Positions 1 to 9,127 of a DNA stretch of 64,000 bases are shown here, piece after piece. This DNA comes from Alphaproteobacteria bacterium. Lineage in GTDB: Bacteria; Pseudomonadota; Alphaproteobacteria; Ferrovibrionales; Ferrovibrionaceae. A program made the position numbers and the translations under genes. The notes beneath the pieces are model-generated. The model was not told the DNA's origin, searched no databases, and was given only the letters and a program-made list of their open reading frames with translations. The stretch is taken from contig JAFKFH010000024.1 of the NCBI GenBank assembly GCA_017307375.1, forward strand, positions 38,894 to 102,893, given 5' to 3'. Position 1 is the stretch's first letter; every line of letters begins with the position of its first letter.

Positions 1-743
1 TGCGGCGCGTCGCCACCAAGGACGGCCAGAAGGTCGTCGCCACCCCGCTGGCCTGGCGGCTGACGGCAACCGACGGCGTCGCCGCCGATCCCGCAATCGA
101 GACCAAGGTCGCCGCCTACAACGCGGAGTTGGACCGGTCGATGGCCATTGCCATCGGCGTCACGAAGACCGAACTCGATTCACGGCGCGATACCGTACGC
201 GCCAAGGAAGCGGCGATCGGCAACCTGATCACCGATGCGATGCGCGCGCTGGTCGATGCCGACGCGGCAATCACCAATGGCGGCGGCATCCGCGCCAACC
301 GGCTCTACGAACCGGGCACGCAGCTGACGCGCAAGGACGTGATCACCGAACTACCCTTCGGCAATGTCGTCATGCTGCTGTCGCTGACCGGTACGCAGAT
401 CCGCGCCGCGCTGGAGAACGGGGTTTCGCAGGTCGCGGAAAAGGCCGGCCGCTTCCCCCAGGTCTCCAACATCCGATTCAGCTACGACCTGACGCGCGAG
501 CGCGGCCAGCGCATCACCGAGATCTCGATCGCGGGCAACCCGCTCGACGAGCGGCGGACCTACAAGGTCGCCGTGCCCGACTTCCTGCAGGTCGGCGGCG
601 ACGGCTATACCGTGCTGAAGGAAGGCAAGGTGCTGATCGATGCTTCCGGCGCCACCCTGCTCGCCAATGCCGTCATCGCCTATATCGAGGCCCGCAAGGA
701 AGTGGCCCCGGTCGTCGAGGGCCGTATCGTAGAGCAGCATTGA
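1..743 (+). CDS. 5'-nucleotidase family protein, C-terminal part (5' end outside window)
   Basis: The reading frame is open from the first bases of the window to the TGA at 741-743, so only the C-terminal portion (about 245 residues) is present. It matches the substrate-binding C-terminal domain of the UshA/CD73-type 5'-nucleotidase and 2',3'-cyclic phosphodiesterase family: the segment AIGNLITDAMR, the conserved ITNGGGIRA loop, LPFGNVV and the GGDGYTVL region are all visible. Known relatives are exported, metal-dependent enzymes that hydrolyse nucleotides in the periplasm. The N-terminal metallophosphatase domain and signal peptide lie upstream of position 1. The next gene starts one base after the stop, so the two are probably cotranscribed. 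An ATG at 129 is internal to the domain and is not the start. Confidence 0.88.
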   Translation, partial: RRVATKDGQKVVATPLAWRLTATDGVAADPAIETKVAAYNAELDRSMAIAIGVTKTELDSRRDTVRAKEAAIGNLITDAMRALVDADAAITNGGGIRANRLYEPGTQLTRKDVITELPFGNVVMLLSLTGTQIRAALENGVSQVAEKAGRFPQVSNIRFSYDLTRERGQRITEISIAGNPLDERRTYKVAVPDFLQVGGDGYTVLKEGKVLIDASGATLLANAVIAYIEARKEVAPVVEGRIVEQH

Positions 744-744
744 G

Positions 745-1653
745 ATGAGAGGTCCGGCCGCCCTGCTTCTCGCCGCCATGCTGTCCGCGGCCCCGGCCGC
801 GGCGCACGACGGCTACGGCTTCGGGTCGAAGTACTACGACATGACCGTAGACGGCCGTCCCCGCCGAATCTTCGTCAACGTCCCTGATGCGGTCTTCGCC
901 GGCGGCAAGATGCCCCTGATCGTCGCCTTGCATGGCACCGGGTCGTCGCCCGAGGGGATGGTGGCGGCCGCCAATCTCTATCGCCTCAGCGCGACCGCCG
1001 GCGCGGTCGTGGTGGCGCCGCAGGCGGTGGGCGCCGCCTTCAACGATGGTTCGGGCCGTGGGGGGCCGGCGGCGGACGGCGTCGACGACGTCCGCTTCAT
1101 CGAGGCGGCGATCGAAGAGGTGCGCAGCCACGCGCCGATCGATGCGCAGCGCATCTATCTCGTCGGCTTTTCGTCGGGCGCCGCGATGGCCCAGCGCTTC
1201 CTGGCCGACAGCACCTATCCGGTAGCAGCCGTCGCCGCGCCGGCTGACGGCAGCTACGCCGGTTCCGACACGCCGAAGCGCCCCCGGCCGCTGATGCTGT
1301 TCTGGGGCACCGACGACAAGCTGAACCCCCTCGGCGGCGGGGCGGTTACCTACCCGCAGTTCAAGGTCACCCTGCAGAAGCCGGCACTGCAGGAAATCGC
1401 CACCCGCTGGGCCGGCCGCTTCGGCTGCACCAGCGACAAGATCGACTACGACCAGGGCATCACCACGCGGGTCTGGACCGGCTGTGCCGGCAATGCCGAG
1501 GTCGAATTCCACCTGGCCGACGGGCTCGGCCATCACTGGCCGGGCGGGCGGCCGACGCCGATCCCGGCATCGGCCATCGGTCCCTATACCGACAAGCCCG
1601 ACCTGACCGCGATGATCTGGCGGTTCTTCAGCCGGCATCCCCTGCCGAATTAG
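745..1653 (+). CDS. Secreted PHB-depolymerase/feruloyl-esterase-like serine hydrolase
   Basis: The 302-residue product starts with a cleavable signal peptide (MRGPAALLLAAMLSAAPAAA) and is an alpha/beta hydrolase of the esterase-PHB depolymerase (LpqC-like) family. Visible elements are the oxyanion HGTGSS segment, the nucleophile elbow GFSSGAAMA (G-x-S-x-G), an acidic WGTDDKLNP turn and the catalytic-His segment GLGHHWPGG near the C terminus, in the usual Ser-Asp-His order. Such enzymes cleave polyester or aromatic esters outside the cytoplasm; the substrate here cannot be told. It follows the 5'-nucleotidase by one base. Its stop overlaps the catalase stop on the other strand by 4 nt. Confidence 0.82.
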   Translation: MRGPAALLLAAMLSAAPAAAHDGYGFGSKYYDMTVDGRPRRIFVNVPDAVFAGGKMPLIVALHGTGSSPEGMVAAANLYRLSATAGAVVVAPQAVGAAFNDGSGRGGPAADGVDDVRFIEAAIEEVRSHAPIDAQRIYLVGFSSGAAMAQRFLADSTYPVAAVAAPADGSYAGSDTPKRPRPLMLFWGTDDKLNPLGGGAVTYPQFKVTLQKPALQEIATRWAGRFGCTSDKIDYDQGITTRVWTGCAGNAEVEFHLADGLGHHWPGGRPTPIPASAIGPYTDKPDLTAMIWRFFSRHPLPN

Positions 1654-3740
1654 CCCGGCGTGCGCAGAAGGGGCTCGCGATCCCAGATGCGCTGACGCCT
1701 GGCGACGGTGAGGAAGCCCTTGACAGCGGCGCCCTTGCCCGCGACCGAAATTGTCCCCGCATCCGCGTCCATGTCGATGCCGGCCTTGTCGAACAGCGGC
1801 TTGGCGGCAGGCACATGGCCGATCACCTTGAGATGGCCGAAGGCGTCGCGCAGCCAGTCGATGGCCGCGGCCTCGCGCAGCAGCGCGGCAACCCCGTCCT
1901 GGCCGGGTGCCACCACGACCGCATCGAACAGTGTCGACGGGGCACCGGACAAAGCCTGATCGGCCAGCACGGCCGAGCCGTCCGCGGCCGTGATGCCGCC
2001 GATGGCGGGGGCGACCAGCGCGACCTGTGCCCCCTCCGCCTTTGCGGCCTTGGCGATCGCAGCCAGCAGCGCCGCGTCGGTGCCGTCGGTCATCAGCACG
2101 CCGATCTTGCGGCCGGCAACCGTTTCCGGTGCCTTGGCAATCAGACTGAGCGCCGGGGACGGCTTGAGGGTCTTCGGCGCGACCGTCGGCGTAACCGCCT
2201 CGGCCTGTCCGACCATGCCGAGTGCGGCGGCCACCCCCTCGCCCAGCTTTTCGTGGACGACATCGAGATGGCCCAGCATCCGCTTGCGGATGGCACCTGT
2301 TTCCACCTTGGCGAGTTCGAAGGCGAAGGCCGACACGATATGCCGCTTTTCCGGCTCGGTCATCGACAGCCAGAACTGGCGGGCCTGGCTGTAGTGATCG
2401 GCAAAGCTCTCAGGCCGCAGCCGCAGCTTCTCGCCGGCTTCGCCCGACGGGAAAGAACGGAAGCCCTGTGCCGGATCTTCACGCGGGCCGGCAGGATCCA
2501 GGCTGTTGGGTTCGTAGTTGACGCGGCCCGGCTGGCCGGCCATGCGCATGATGCCGTCGCGCTGGAAATTGCGCATCGGGCAGACCGGGCGGTTGATCGG
2601 GATCTCGTGAAAATTCGGCCCGCCGAGCCGCGACAGCTGGGTGTCGAGATAGGAAAACAGCCGGCCCTGCAGCAGCGGATCGTTGGTGAAGTCGATGCCC
2701 GGCACCACGTGCCCCGGATGAAAGGCCGCCTGCTCGGTCTCGGCGAAGAAATTGCCGGGATTGCGGTTCAGGACCATCTTCCCGATCATGCGCAGCGGCA
2801 CGACCTCCTCCGGGATCAGCTTGGTCGGATCGAGGACGTCGAAGTCGAGGCCATCGGCGGTTTTCTGATCGAAGGCCTGGATGCCCAGCTCGAATTCCGG
2901 GTAGTCGCCGTTGTCGATCGCGGTCCACAGGTCGCGCCGATGAAAGTCGCTGTCGGCCCCCGCGATCTTGACCGCTTCGTCCCAGATCAGCGACGCCGAG
3001 CCGATGGTCGGTCGCCAATGGAACTTGACGAAGGTCGAGCGTCCCTCGGCATTGACCAGCCGGAAGGTGTGGACACCGAAACCTTCCATCATCCGGTACG
3101 AACGCGGGATCGCGCGATCCGACATCGTCCACATCACCATGTGAATCGATTCCGGCATCAGCGAGATGAAGTCCCAGAAGGTGTCGTGGGCCGAGGCGGC
3201 CTGGGGAAAGCCCCGATCGGCTTCCATCTTCACCGAATGGACAAGGTCGGGAAACTTCATCGCGTCCTGGATGAAGAATACCGGGATATTGTTGCCGACG
3301 AGGTCGAAATTCCCCTCCTCGGTATAGAACTTGACCGCGAAGCCGCGGACGTCGCGCGCCGTATCGATCGAGCCCGCCCCCCCGGCAACGGTCGAGAAAC
3401 GCACGAACACCGGGGTCTTTGCTCCCGGATCCTGCAGGAAGCCGGCGCTCGTCAGTTCGGCCAGCGGTTCGTAGACCTGGAAGTAACCATGGGCACCCGA
3501 GCCGCGCGCATGGACGATGCGCTCGGGAATCCGTTCATGATCGAAATGAGTGATTTTCTCGCGGAGAATGAAGTCTTCCAGCAGCGTCGGGCCACGGGCG
3601 CCGGCCTTCAGTGAATTCTGGTTGTCGGCGATGACGACCCCTTGATTGGTGGTGAGCGCCTCGCCGTTCTGCTGGTGGGTTTCGCCGGCGTTGCCGGGAC
3701 GGTTCGTCAGCGCCGCTTTCGCGGCTTGCTTGCGTGCCAT
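1650..3740 (-). CDS. katE: Catalase HPII, large-subunit clade 2 monofunctional catalase
   Basis: Heme catalase (2 H2O2 to O2 and 2 H2O), 696 residues, the usual length for the large-subunit HPII type. The catalytic His lies in [12 protein letters not shown] (about residue 77), followed by the [10 protein letters not shown] and [20 protein letters not shown] blocks with the conserved Asn; the proximal heme-Tyr helix is [14 protein letters not shown]. After about residue 520 comes the flavodoxin/DJ-1-like C-terminal domain typical of HPII ([19 protein letters not shown] onward). The start at 3740 ([11 protein letters not shown]) is preceded by a GAGGGA ribosome site; the frame is open further upstream to 3905, but that part does not resemble a catalase. 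It is monocistronic and convergent with the esterase gene. Confidence 0.95.
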   Translation of the reverse strand: MARKQAAKAALTNRPGNAGETHQQNGEALTTNQGVVIADNQNSLKAGARGPTLLEDFILREKITHFDHERIPERIVHARGSGAHGYFQVYEPLAELTSAGFLQDPGAKTPVFVRFSTVAGGAGSIDTARDVRGFAVKFYTEEGNFDLVGNNIPVFFIQDAMKFPDLVHSVKMEADRGFPQAASAHDTFWDFISLMPESIHMVMWTMSDRAIPRSYRMMEGFGVHTFRLVNAEGRSTFVKFHWRPTIGSASLIWDEAVKIAGADSDFHRRDLWTAIDNGDYPEFELGIQAFDQKTADGLDFDVLDPTKLIPEEVVPLRMIGKMVLNRNPGNFFAETEQAAFHPGHVVPGIDFTNDPLLQGRLFSYLDTQLSRLGGPNFHEIPINRPVCPMRNFQRDGIMRMAGQPGRVNYEPNSLDPAGPREDPAQGFRSFPSGEAGEKLRLRPESFADHYSQARQFWLSMTEPEKRHIVSAFAFELAKVETGAIRKRMLGHLDVVHEKLGEGVAAALGMVGQAEAVTPTVAPKTLKPSPALSLIAKAPETVAGRKIGVLMTDGTDAALLAAIAKAAKAEGAQVALVAPAIGGITAADGSAVLADQALSGAPSTLFDAVVVAPGQDGVAALLREAAAIDWLRDAFGHLKVIGHVPAAKPLFDKAGIDMDADAGTISVAGKGAAVKGFLTVARRQRIWDREPLLRTPG

Positions 3741-3798
3741 GCGCTTCCCTCGATGTCGCGGTCCGCGCGAGAAACGCGAAGGAAGCGGCCCGGTTCCT

Positions 3799-5052
3799 CT
3801 ATCTGCGGAACACCGCGGCCAGTTCGACATGGCCGGTATGGGGAAACTGGTCGACGGGATGCACGCTCTCCAGCCGGTAACCGCCGTCGACGAGGAGGCG
3901 GGCATCGCGCGCGAAACTCGACGGATCGCAGGAAACCGCGGCCACGACCGGCACGTCGGATTTCGCCAGCAGCGCGGTCTGCTCGCGCGCGCCGGCGCGC
4001 GGCGGATCGAACAGTACCGCTTCGACCTTCTTCAACTCCGGCAGGTCGAGCGGCCGCCGGCTGAGGTCGCGAACCTCGGCCTTCACCCGCCCCCCGAGAC
4101 CGCCCTGCCCCGCCGCCAGCGTCAGCGCCCCGATTGCCGGGGCCGCATCGTCATAGGCGCGCACGACCGCGCCGCCGGCGGCGAGCGGCAGGGTGAAGGT
4201 GCCGCAGCCGGCATAGAGATCGACGACATGGCGGGCGGCGCCGACGAAGTCCCGCACCAGACCGGTCAGTGCCTGCTCGGCCGCCGGGCTGGCCTGCAGG
4301 AAGCCGGCGGGCGGCGGGGTCACGCCGATGCCGCCGAAGCGCACCACCGGGGTGCGCCGTACCGCCACCGGTTCGACCCAACCCCGGCCGCGCAGCGACA
4401 GCCGGGCGAGATCGAGTTCGTCGGCCAGGGCGCTGAGCCCCGGCAATGTCTCGCGCGGCCAGGTGCCGGAGAGGACCAGGTCGATCCCGCTTTCGGTCAC
4501 CGTCGCATGCACGTCGATGGCGTCCCCGGTCGCCATCATCGGCTTCAGGGCCGCGCGCAGCCCGGGCAGCAGCGCCACCAGCGCGGGATTGAGGACGAGG
4601 CAGTCGGCAACGTCGACGACCCGCAGGCTTTCCCGCTCGTGAAAGCCGAGCAGCACGCCCTTGGGCACGCGGCGGGCGACGAATTCGGCGCGGCGGCGAT
4701 CATGGGGCGGCGGGTGGAACAATGGCGCCACCGCGGGCGCCAGGTCGCGGCGGGCCAGCGCCTGGACCACGAGATCGCGCTTCCAGTCGCCATAGGCGAC
4801 AGGGGCCAGTTGCTGCAGCGTGCAGCCGCCGCAGGCATGAAAATGCTGGCAGCCGGGCTCGACCCGATCAGGACCGGGCGCCATGACCTCGCGCAGGTCG
4901 GCGGCAAAGCCGTCGCCGCGCGCCTTGCCCCCGGCGATGCGGACGCGGTCGCCGGGCACGGTATAGGGCACGTAGAAACGCCCGCGATCGGTATCGACAA
5001 CCCCGTCGCCACGCCCGCCCAGCCGGCCGACCACCCCTTCGACTTCACGCAT
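3799..5052 (-). CDS. Class I SAM-dependent RNA (uracil-C5) methyltransferase, RumA/TrmA family
   Basis: A 417-residue RNA m5U methyltransferase with an N-terminal TRAM RNA-binding domain (residues about 1-50), a [4Fe-4S] cysteine motif CQHFHACGGC (C-x5-C-x2-C) with a further Cys in the following domain, and a C-terminal Rossmann methyltransferase domain. The SAM site is LYAGCGTFTLPLA, motif IV is FDPPRAG and the catalytic cysteine lies in VSCDPSSFARD. By family it methylates 23S rRNA (RlmD-like), but the exact target uridine cannot be deduced. The start at 5052 overlaps the 3' end of tlyA by 8 nt, so the two are translationally coupled. Confidence 0.88.
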   Translation of the reverse strand: MREVEGVVGRLGGRGDGVVDTDRGRFYVPYTVPGDRVRIAGGKARGDGFAADLREVMAPGPDRVEPGCQHFHACGGCTLQQLAPVAYGDWKRDLVVQALARRDLAPAVAPLFHPPPHDRRRAEFVARRVPKGVLLGFHERESLRVVDVADCLVLNPALVALLPGLRAALKPMMATGDAIDVHATVTESGIDLVLSGTWPRETLPGLSALADELDLARLSLRGRGWVEPVAVRRTPVVRFGGIGVTPPPAGFLQASPAAEQALTGLVRDFVGAARHVVDLYAGCGTFTLPLAAGGAVVRAYDDAAPAIGALTLAAGQGGLGGRVKAEVRDLSRRPLDLPELKKVEAVLFDPPRAGAREQTALLAKSDVPVVAAVSCDPSSFARDARLLVDGGYRLESVHPVDQFPHTGHVELAAVFRR

Positions 5053-5791
5053 GGCGCGCCCCGATCAGAAATTCGACATTGCCGTCCGCCCCGGTAATCG
5101 GGCTTTCGGTCACCCCCAGCACGGTCCAGCCGGGCTGGGCCGACAGCCAGGCGACGATGCGGTCGCAGGCCTCGGCCCGTGCCACCTCGTCGCGCACGAT
5201 GCCGCCCTTGGCGACCTTGTCCGGCCCGACTTCGAACTGCGGCTTGATCAGCCCGACCAGGAAGGCACCGGGCGCGGCAAAGGTCAACGGCGTCGCCAGC
5301 ACGGTCGCAAGACCGATGAACGAGGCGTCGCAGACGATCGCCCCGACCGGCTCCGGAATCTGAACATCGGTCAGATGGCGGGCGTTCTGCTTTTCCAGTA
5401 CCACGACGCGGGGATCCTGGCGCAGGCTCCAGGCCAGCTGGCCATGGCCGACATCGACCGCATAGACGCGGGCGGCGCCCCGGCGCAGCAGCACGTCGGT
5501 GAAGCCGCCCGTCGAGGCGCCGACGTCGAGGCCGACCACGCCCGTCGGGTCGAAGCCGAAATGATCGAGGCCGCGCACGAGCTTGAGCCCGCCGCGCGAG
5601 ACATAGGGATGGTCGCGGCCGCGCACGACGATCGCGGTGTCGTCCGGCAGGGTCTGGCCGGGCTTGTCCAGCCGGCGCTCGCCATTGAAGACCAGGCCGG
5701 CCAGGATCAGCGCCTGCGCGCGCGCCCGGCTCTCGGCCAGGCCACGGGCGACCAGGAGTGCGTCCAGACGGGCTTTCGGCGCCTTGCTCAC
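5045..5791 (-). CDS. tlyA: TlyA-type rRNA 2'-O-methyltransferase (S4 domain)
   Basis: The 248-residue protein has an N-terminal S4 RNA-binding domain (RLDALLVARGLAESRARAQ) and a FtsJ-like Rossmann methyltransferase domain (GLDVGASTGGFTDVLLRRGA, the SAM loop; CDASFI and GLIKPQFEVG further on, with the catalytic K in KPQFE). Homologues methylate ribose 2'-OH groups of 16S and/or 23S rRNA and affect capreomycin susceptibility in mycobacteria. The older label 'hemolysin A' is not supported by anything here. It overlaps the RumA-type gene by 8 nt and the upstream MATE gene by 4 nt, so the three form one transcript read right to left. Confidence 0.9.
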   Translation of the reverse strand: MSKAPKARLDALLVARGLAESRARAQALILAGLVFNGERRLDKPGQTLPDDTAIVVRGRDHPYVSRGGLKLVRGLDHFGFDPTGVVGLDVGASTGGFTDVLLRRGAARVYAVDVGHGQLAWSLRQDPRVVVLEKQNARHLTDVQIPEPVGAIVCDASFIGLATVLATPLTFAAPGAFLVGLIKPQFEVGPDKVAKGGIVRDEVARAEACDRIVAWLSAQPGWTVLGVTESPITGADGNVEFLIGARHA

Positions 5792-7176
5792 GAAGCCGCC
5801 CTACCGATCCGGAACCGGTCGCGCAAGGCGAAGCGGCCGATCATCAATCCCGCCGTGGCGGTAAGACCGGCGGCGAGACCGAGCCAGACCCCGACGCCCT
5901 CGACGCCGAGGCGGAAGCCCAGGATCCAGGCAACCGGAAAACCGATCGCCCAGTATCCGAACGCCGCCATCATCATCGGCCAGCGGGTATCTTTCAGCCC
6001 GCGCAGCGCGCCGGCGCCCAGCGCCTGCAGCGCGTCGACGATCTGGAAGGCGGCGGCGACGACCAGGAATGCCGACGCCAGCCGCACGACCTCGGCGTTC
6101 GCCTCGTCGTGCACGTCGATGAACAGGCCGATCAGCGTCCGCGGGATGGTGACGAACAGGGCCGCGGAAACGACGACGAACGAGGTGCCGAGGGCGATGC
6201 CGGTCCAGCCGGCCCGGGCGATCCAGCCGGGGTCGCCGGCACCGGCCGCGATGCCCACGCGCACAGCCACCGCCTGCGACATGCCCAGCGGCACCATGAA
6301 GGCAAGCGAGGCGAGTTGCAGCGCGATCTGATGTGCGGCCAGCGAGTCGGCGCCGAGGATGCCCATCATGAAAACCGCCGCCGAGAACAGCCCGACCTCC
6401 ATCAGCACGGTCAGGCCGATCGGCACGCCCAGCCGCAGCACATCGCGGAAGCGGCGCCAGTCGGCGCGCCAGAACCGGCCGAGCAGATGATAGCGCCGCA
6501 GCGTGCGCTGGGTATAGCAATAGGCCAGCAGCAGCAGAAACATGAACCAGGAGGTCGCCGCGTAGGAGATGGCGATGCCCTGAACCCCGAGGCCGGGCAG
6601 CCCCGGCCGCTCCTGCGACAGACTCCAGCCGAGGCAGACGTTGAAGATCACGGCACAGACGGCGATGACCATGACGACGCGGGGGCGCGACAGCGCGGTG
6701 ACGAAGTTGCGCAGCGCGATGAACCACAACGCAGGCACCAAGCCGCAGGCCATGATGCGCGCGTAGGGCGCGGCCTTCTTGGCCAGCAGCGGCGCCTGGC
6801 CGAACGCCACCAGGATCGGTTCGGCAAACCACAACAGCGTCATGCCGCAGAGACCGACGGCCAGCGCGACCCAGAATCCCTGGCGCACCGTGCGGCGAAC
6901 GTCGCGCACCATCTGCCGTTTGCGGCCGACCGCCTGCGCGACCATCGGCGCGATCGCGGTGACGACGCCCAGCGAGAACATGAAAGCCGGGTAATAGAGA
7001 TTGTTGGCGAGCGATACGACGGCAATGTCGAGCCGGCTGAGCTTGCCAGCCAGCGCGATCGCCGTGGTCGTCAAAAGCGTCATCGCCACCTGGGTCAAAA
7101 CGATCGGCCAGCCCAGCGCAAAGGTCGCCCGCGCCTCGGCGCCCCAGCGCCCTGCGTCATCTTTCCCTGAGTTCAT
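5788..7176 (-). CDS. MATE family multidrug/Na+ antiporter
   Basis: A 462-residue polytopic inner-membrane protein with about 12 hydrophobic segments in two homologous halves, as in NorM/DinF-type MATE exporters, which use Na+ or H+ gradients to expel cationic drugs or metabolites. Diagnostic stretches are the N-terminal LGWPIVLTQVAMTLL and the mirrored GVPIGLTVLMEVGLFS at the start of the second half. The start ATG at 7176 has no Shine-Dalgarno sequence and follows a TATATA box by only 6 nt (see the promoter entry). Its stop overlaps the tlyA start (ATGA). Substrate unknown. Confidence 0.9.
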   Translation of the reverse strand: MNSGKDDAGRWGAEARATFALGWPIVLTQVAMTLLTTTAIALAGKLSRLDIAVVSLANNLYYPAFMFSLGVVTAIAPMVAQAVGRKRQMVRDVRRTVRQGFWVALAVGLCGMTLLWFAEPILVAFGQAPLLAKKAAPYARIMACGLVPALWFIALRNFVTALSRPRVVMVIAVCAVIFNVCLGWSLSQERPGLPGLGVQGIAISYAATSWFMFLLLLAYCYTQRTLRRYHLLGRFWRADWRRFRDVLRLGVPIGLTVLMEVGLFSAAVFMMGILGADSLAAHQIALQLASLAFMVPLGMSQAVAVRVGIAAGAGDPGWIARAGWTGIALGTSFVVVSAALFVTIPRTLIGLFIDVHDEANAEVVRLASAFLVVAAAFQIVDALQALGAGALRGLKDTRWPMMMAAFGYWAIGFPVAWILGFRLGVEGVGVWLGLAAGLTATAGLMIGRFALRDRFRIGRAAS

Positions 7177-7177
7177 C

Positions 7178-7208
7178 GGCTGTATATAGCCGCGAAGTTG
7201 ACCGGCTG
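7178..7208 (-). promoter_or_regulatory. Putative promoter of the MATE-tlyA-RNA methyltransferase operon
   Basis: On the minus strand the gene is preceded by GGCTATATACAGCC (7178-7191), which contains a -10-like TATATA (7183-7188) inside a small inverted repeat GGCT/AGCC. The distance from this box to the ATG at 7176 is 6 nt, so transcription would begin at or next to the start codon, and no ribosome-binding sequence is present. No convincing -35 was found. Inferred to give a leaderless message. Confidence 0.35.
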
Positions 7209-7236
7209 GTCGAAAAACTTGCCGCGTCGGCCGGTA

Positions 7237-7842
7237 TCAGGGCCCGTAGGTGTCGCGTACCGACTTGCCGCTGGCCAGGCTCGCCTCCCACTGCGCCTCC
7301 AGGGCAAGCTTGGCTTCGGCAGCCCCGATGCGTTCGCGCTGCAAGGCGGGGGTCAGGGCTACCAGGCCGTCGTCGTCACCGATGATCAGGTCGCCGGGCG
7401 AGACCAGACAGCCGCCGACGACGACGGCAGCATTGACCGCTCCCTTGCCACCGGCGACCGGCCCGCGCGGGGTGATCGCCCGGGTGAACACGGCAAAATC
7501 GTCCCAGCGCGCCAGGGTGCCGGCGTCGCGTACCGCTCCATCGCAGACGAGACCGGCCGCGCCCCGCCGGCGCAGATGCCCGGTGAGGATGTCGCCGATC
7601 ATCGCGGTCTCGGCATGGCCGCCGGCGGCGATCACCAGAACCTCGCCCGGCCCGGTCAGGTCGACGGCCTGACGCACGGCTGAGAAATCGGGCGGCACGC
7701 ACAAGGCGGTGACCGCGCGGGCGAACAGCCGGGGCTGGAGACCGGCCGGGCGCAACGGCCGGATCGCCGGATCGATCTGCCCCTCGCGGCAACAATCGAC
7801 GGCAACGGCCACCGGCACGTCGCGCCAGCGCTCGATCGCCAT
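7237..7842 (-). CDS. RraA-like aldolase (4-hydroxy-4-methyl-2-oxoglutarate aldolase/demethylmenaquinone methyltransferase family)
   Basis: 201 residues. It carries the RraA/HMG-aldolase fold signature: GDILTGHLRRRGAAGLVCDG, then DGAVRD with the metal/oxaloacetate-binding Arg-Asp pair, and the PGDLIIGDDDGLVAL motif. Characterised members either regulate RNase E (RraA) or are divalent-metal class II pyruvate aldolases and oxaloacetate decarboxylases. The start ATG at 7842 lies in a TGATG overlap with the aminotransferase stop and has a GAGGTGG site upstream; the frame is open to 8250 but those residues are a shadow of the aminotransferase. Coupling to an aminotransferase favours a catabolic aldolase acting on a 4-hydroxy-2-oxo acid rather than an RNase E regulator (inference). 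Confidence 0.78.
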   Translation of the reverse strand: MAIERWRDVPVAVAVDCCREGQIDPAIRPLRPAGLQPRLFARAVTALCVPPDFSAVRQAVDLTGPGEVLVIAAGGHAETAMIGDILTGHLRRRGAAGLVCDGAVRDAGTLARWDDFAVFTRAITPRGPVAGGKGAVNAAVVVGGCLVSPGDLIIGDDDGLVALTPALQRERIGAAEAKLALEAQWEASLASGKSVRDTYGP

Positions 7843-9020
7843 CACGCGGCCACCTCCATCTTCCGCAGGACCGAGGCCAGCCGCCGGACCCCCTCGGCCA
7901 GCCTGTCCGGCGGATTGAGGGTGAAGTTGAGGCGCAGGGCACGGCGGTAGCTGCCGGCGGGATCGAACACGCTGGAGGGCGCGACGCAGACCCCGGCCTC
8001 CAACCCGGCGGCAAACAGCCTGTCGGTATCGAGCCCGGGATCGCGGGCCACGGCCCAGACGAACATGCCGCCGACCGGCACCTCCCACTCGAACCAGGCG
8101 GCCAGATGCTCGGCGAGTGCGGCGCAAAGCGCGTCGCGCCGCTCGCGATAGAGCGCGACGATCGCGGGCTGCAGCCGCTCGATCAGTCCGCCCTCGATCG
8201 CGGCCAGCGCAATGCGCTGGGTAACGCCGGATGTGCACATGTCGGTGCATTGCTTGGCCATGGTCAGCGCATCGATCAGGTCGCGCGCACCGATGATCCA
8301 GCCGATGCGCAGACCCGGCGCGATCTGCTTGGACAGCGTGCCGAGATAGGCGACCGGGCCATCGGCGGTGCCGGCCAGTTCGATGACCCGCGGCAGCGGT
8401 TCGCCATCGTATTGCAGCGTGCCGTAGGGATCGTCCTCGATCAGCCAGGTATCCGTCGCGACTGCGGCCGCGGCAAGGTCGCGGCGGGTGACGAGGTCGA
8501 CCAACCGGCCCGTCGGGTTCGAGAAATTCGGCACGACATACCCGAACCGCGCGCCGGCAAGGCCGGCTGCCGCATCGAAGGCCGGATCGTCGAGCAGCAG
8601 CGTCCGGTAGGTCGGGTGATGCGGCCGCCAGGCGTCGATGGCACCGAGATAGGTCGGGTAATGCCCGGCGATCAGGCCGCCCGGCTCCAGCAGCACCTTG
8701 CCCAGGAGGTCCAGGCCGTGCATGCCGCTCGTCGTGATCAGCACGTTCTCGGGCGCGATCTCGAGGCCATTGCGACTGAAGCGCGCCGCCACCGCGGCAC
8801 GGAGTTCGGGCAGGCCGTCGATCGGGCCGTATCCCAGCGTCTCCTGCGGATGGTCGGCAATCACCTGGCGCGCGATCTCGGCCAGTTCGGCCGCCGGATA
8901 GGTCTGCGGCGCCGGCAGCCCGCCGGCGATATTGATCAGGCCGCGTATGCGGCCTGCCGCGAGAAAGCGGCGCGTGACGTCGTTGGTCGAATTCAGCCAG
9001 CGGGCAAAACCGGGGCGCAT
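7842..9020 (-). CDS. PLP-dependent class I aminotransferase (2-aminoadipate/MocR-type fold)
   Basis: A fold-type I aminotransferase of about 392 residues resembling the LysN/2-aminoadipate transaminase and MocR catalytic domain group, but with no DNA-binding domain. Visible are NIAGGLPAPQTYP, the GYGPIDGLPELRAAVA block, NPTGR, the Asp of the EDDPYGTLQY motif, and the PLP-lysine segment YLGTLSKQIAPGLRIGW. I prefer the start at 9020 (MRPGFARW) because GAGGA lies 9 nt upstream; an in-frame ATG at 9104 has no ribosome site and would run into the Lrp promoter. It is coupled to the RraA-like aldolase (1-nt overlap) and divergent from an Lrp-type regulator, so it probably feeds a 2-oxo acid to the aldolase. 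Substrate unknown. Confidence 0.85.
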   Translation of the reverse strand: MRPGFARWLNSTNDVTRRFLAAGRIRGLINIAGGLPAPQTYPAAELAEIARQVIADHPQETLGYGPIDGLPELRAAVAARFSRNGLEIAPENVLITTSGMHGLDLLGKVLLEPGGLIAGHYPTYLGAIDAWRPHHPTYRTLLLDDPAFDAAAGLAGARFGYVVPNFSNPTGRLVDLVTRRDLAAAAVATDTWLIEDDPYGTLQYDGEPLPRVIELAGTADGPVAYLGTLSKQIAPGLRIGWIIGARDLIDALTMAKQCTDMCTSGVTQRIALAAIEGGLIERLQPAIVALYRERRDALCAALAEHLAAWFEWEVPVGGMFVWAVARDPGLDTDRLFAAGLEAGVCVAPSSVFDPAGSYRRALRLNFTLNPPDRLAEGVRRLASVLRKMEVAA

Positions 9021-9127
9021 CGGGCGATCCTCAATCTCTGATTGACCGAAGATATCACTCAGGATCGGAGCAAGTCCGTGCAAAATGGCGGATAATTCGG
9101 CCATGCTTGAGTTATACTCGCTACATC
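9021..9127. promoter_or_regulatory. Divergent control region between the aminotransferase operon and lrp
   Basis: About 107 bases separate the two divergent starts. It is noticeably less GC-rich than its surroundings and contains an inverted repeat GAGT-TAT-ACTC (9109-9119) directly before the regulator start, plus the AT-rich stretch around 9081-9098. Lrp/AsnC proteins commonly bind the region between themselves and a divergent target gene, so this is the expected operator site; the exact promoter boxes could not be assigned. Confidence 0.4.

Noticed and set aside
1815..3614. A 599-codon plus-strand frame opposite katE
   Set aside because: No recognisable motif and typical antisense composition; katE on the minus strand has all catalase motifs.
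5045..5791. Hemolysin function for TlyA
   Set aside because: The S4 and FtsJ-like domains show an RNA methyltransferase; the hemolysin name is historical.
7843..8250. N-terminal extension of the RraA-like protein to 337 residues
   Set aside because: The extra residues are an Arg/Ala-rich shadow of the overlapping aminotransferase; homologues are about 200 residues.
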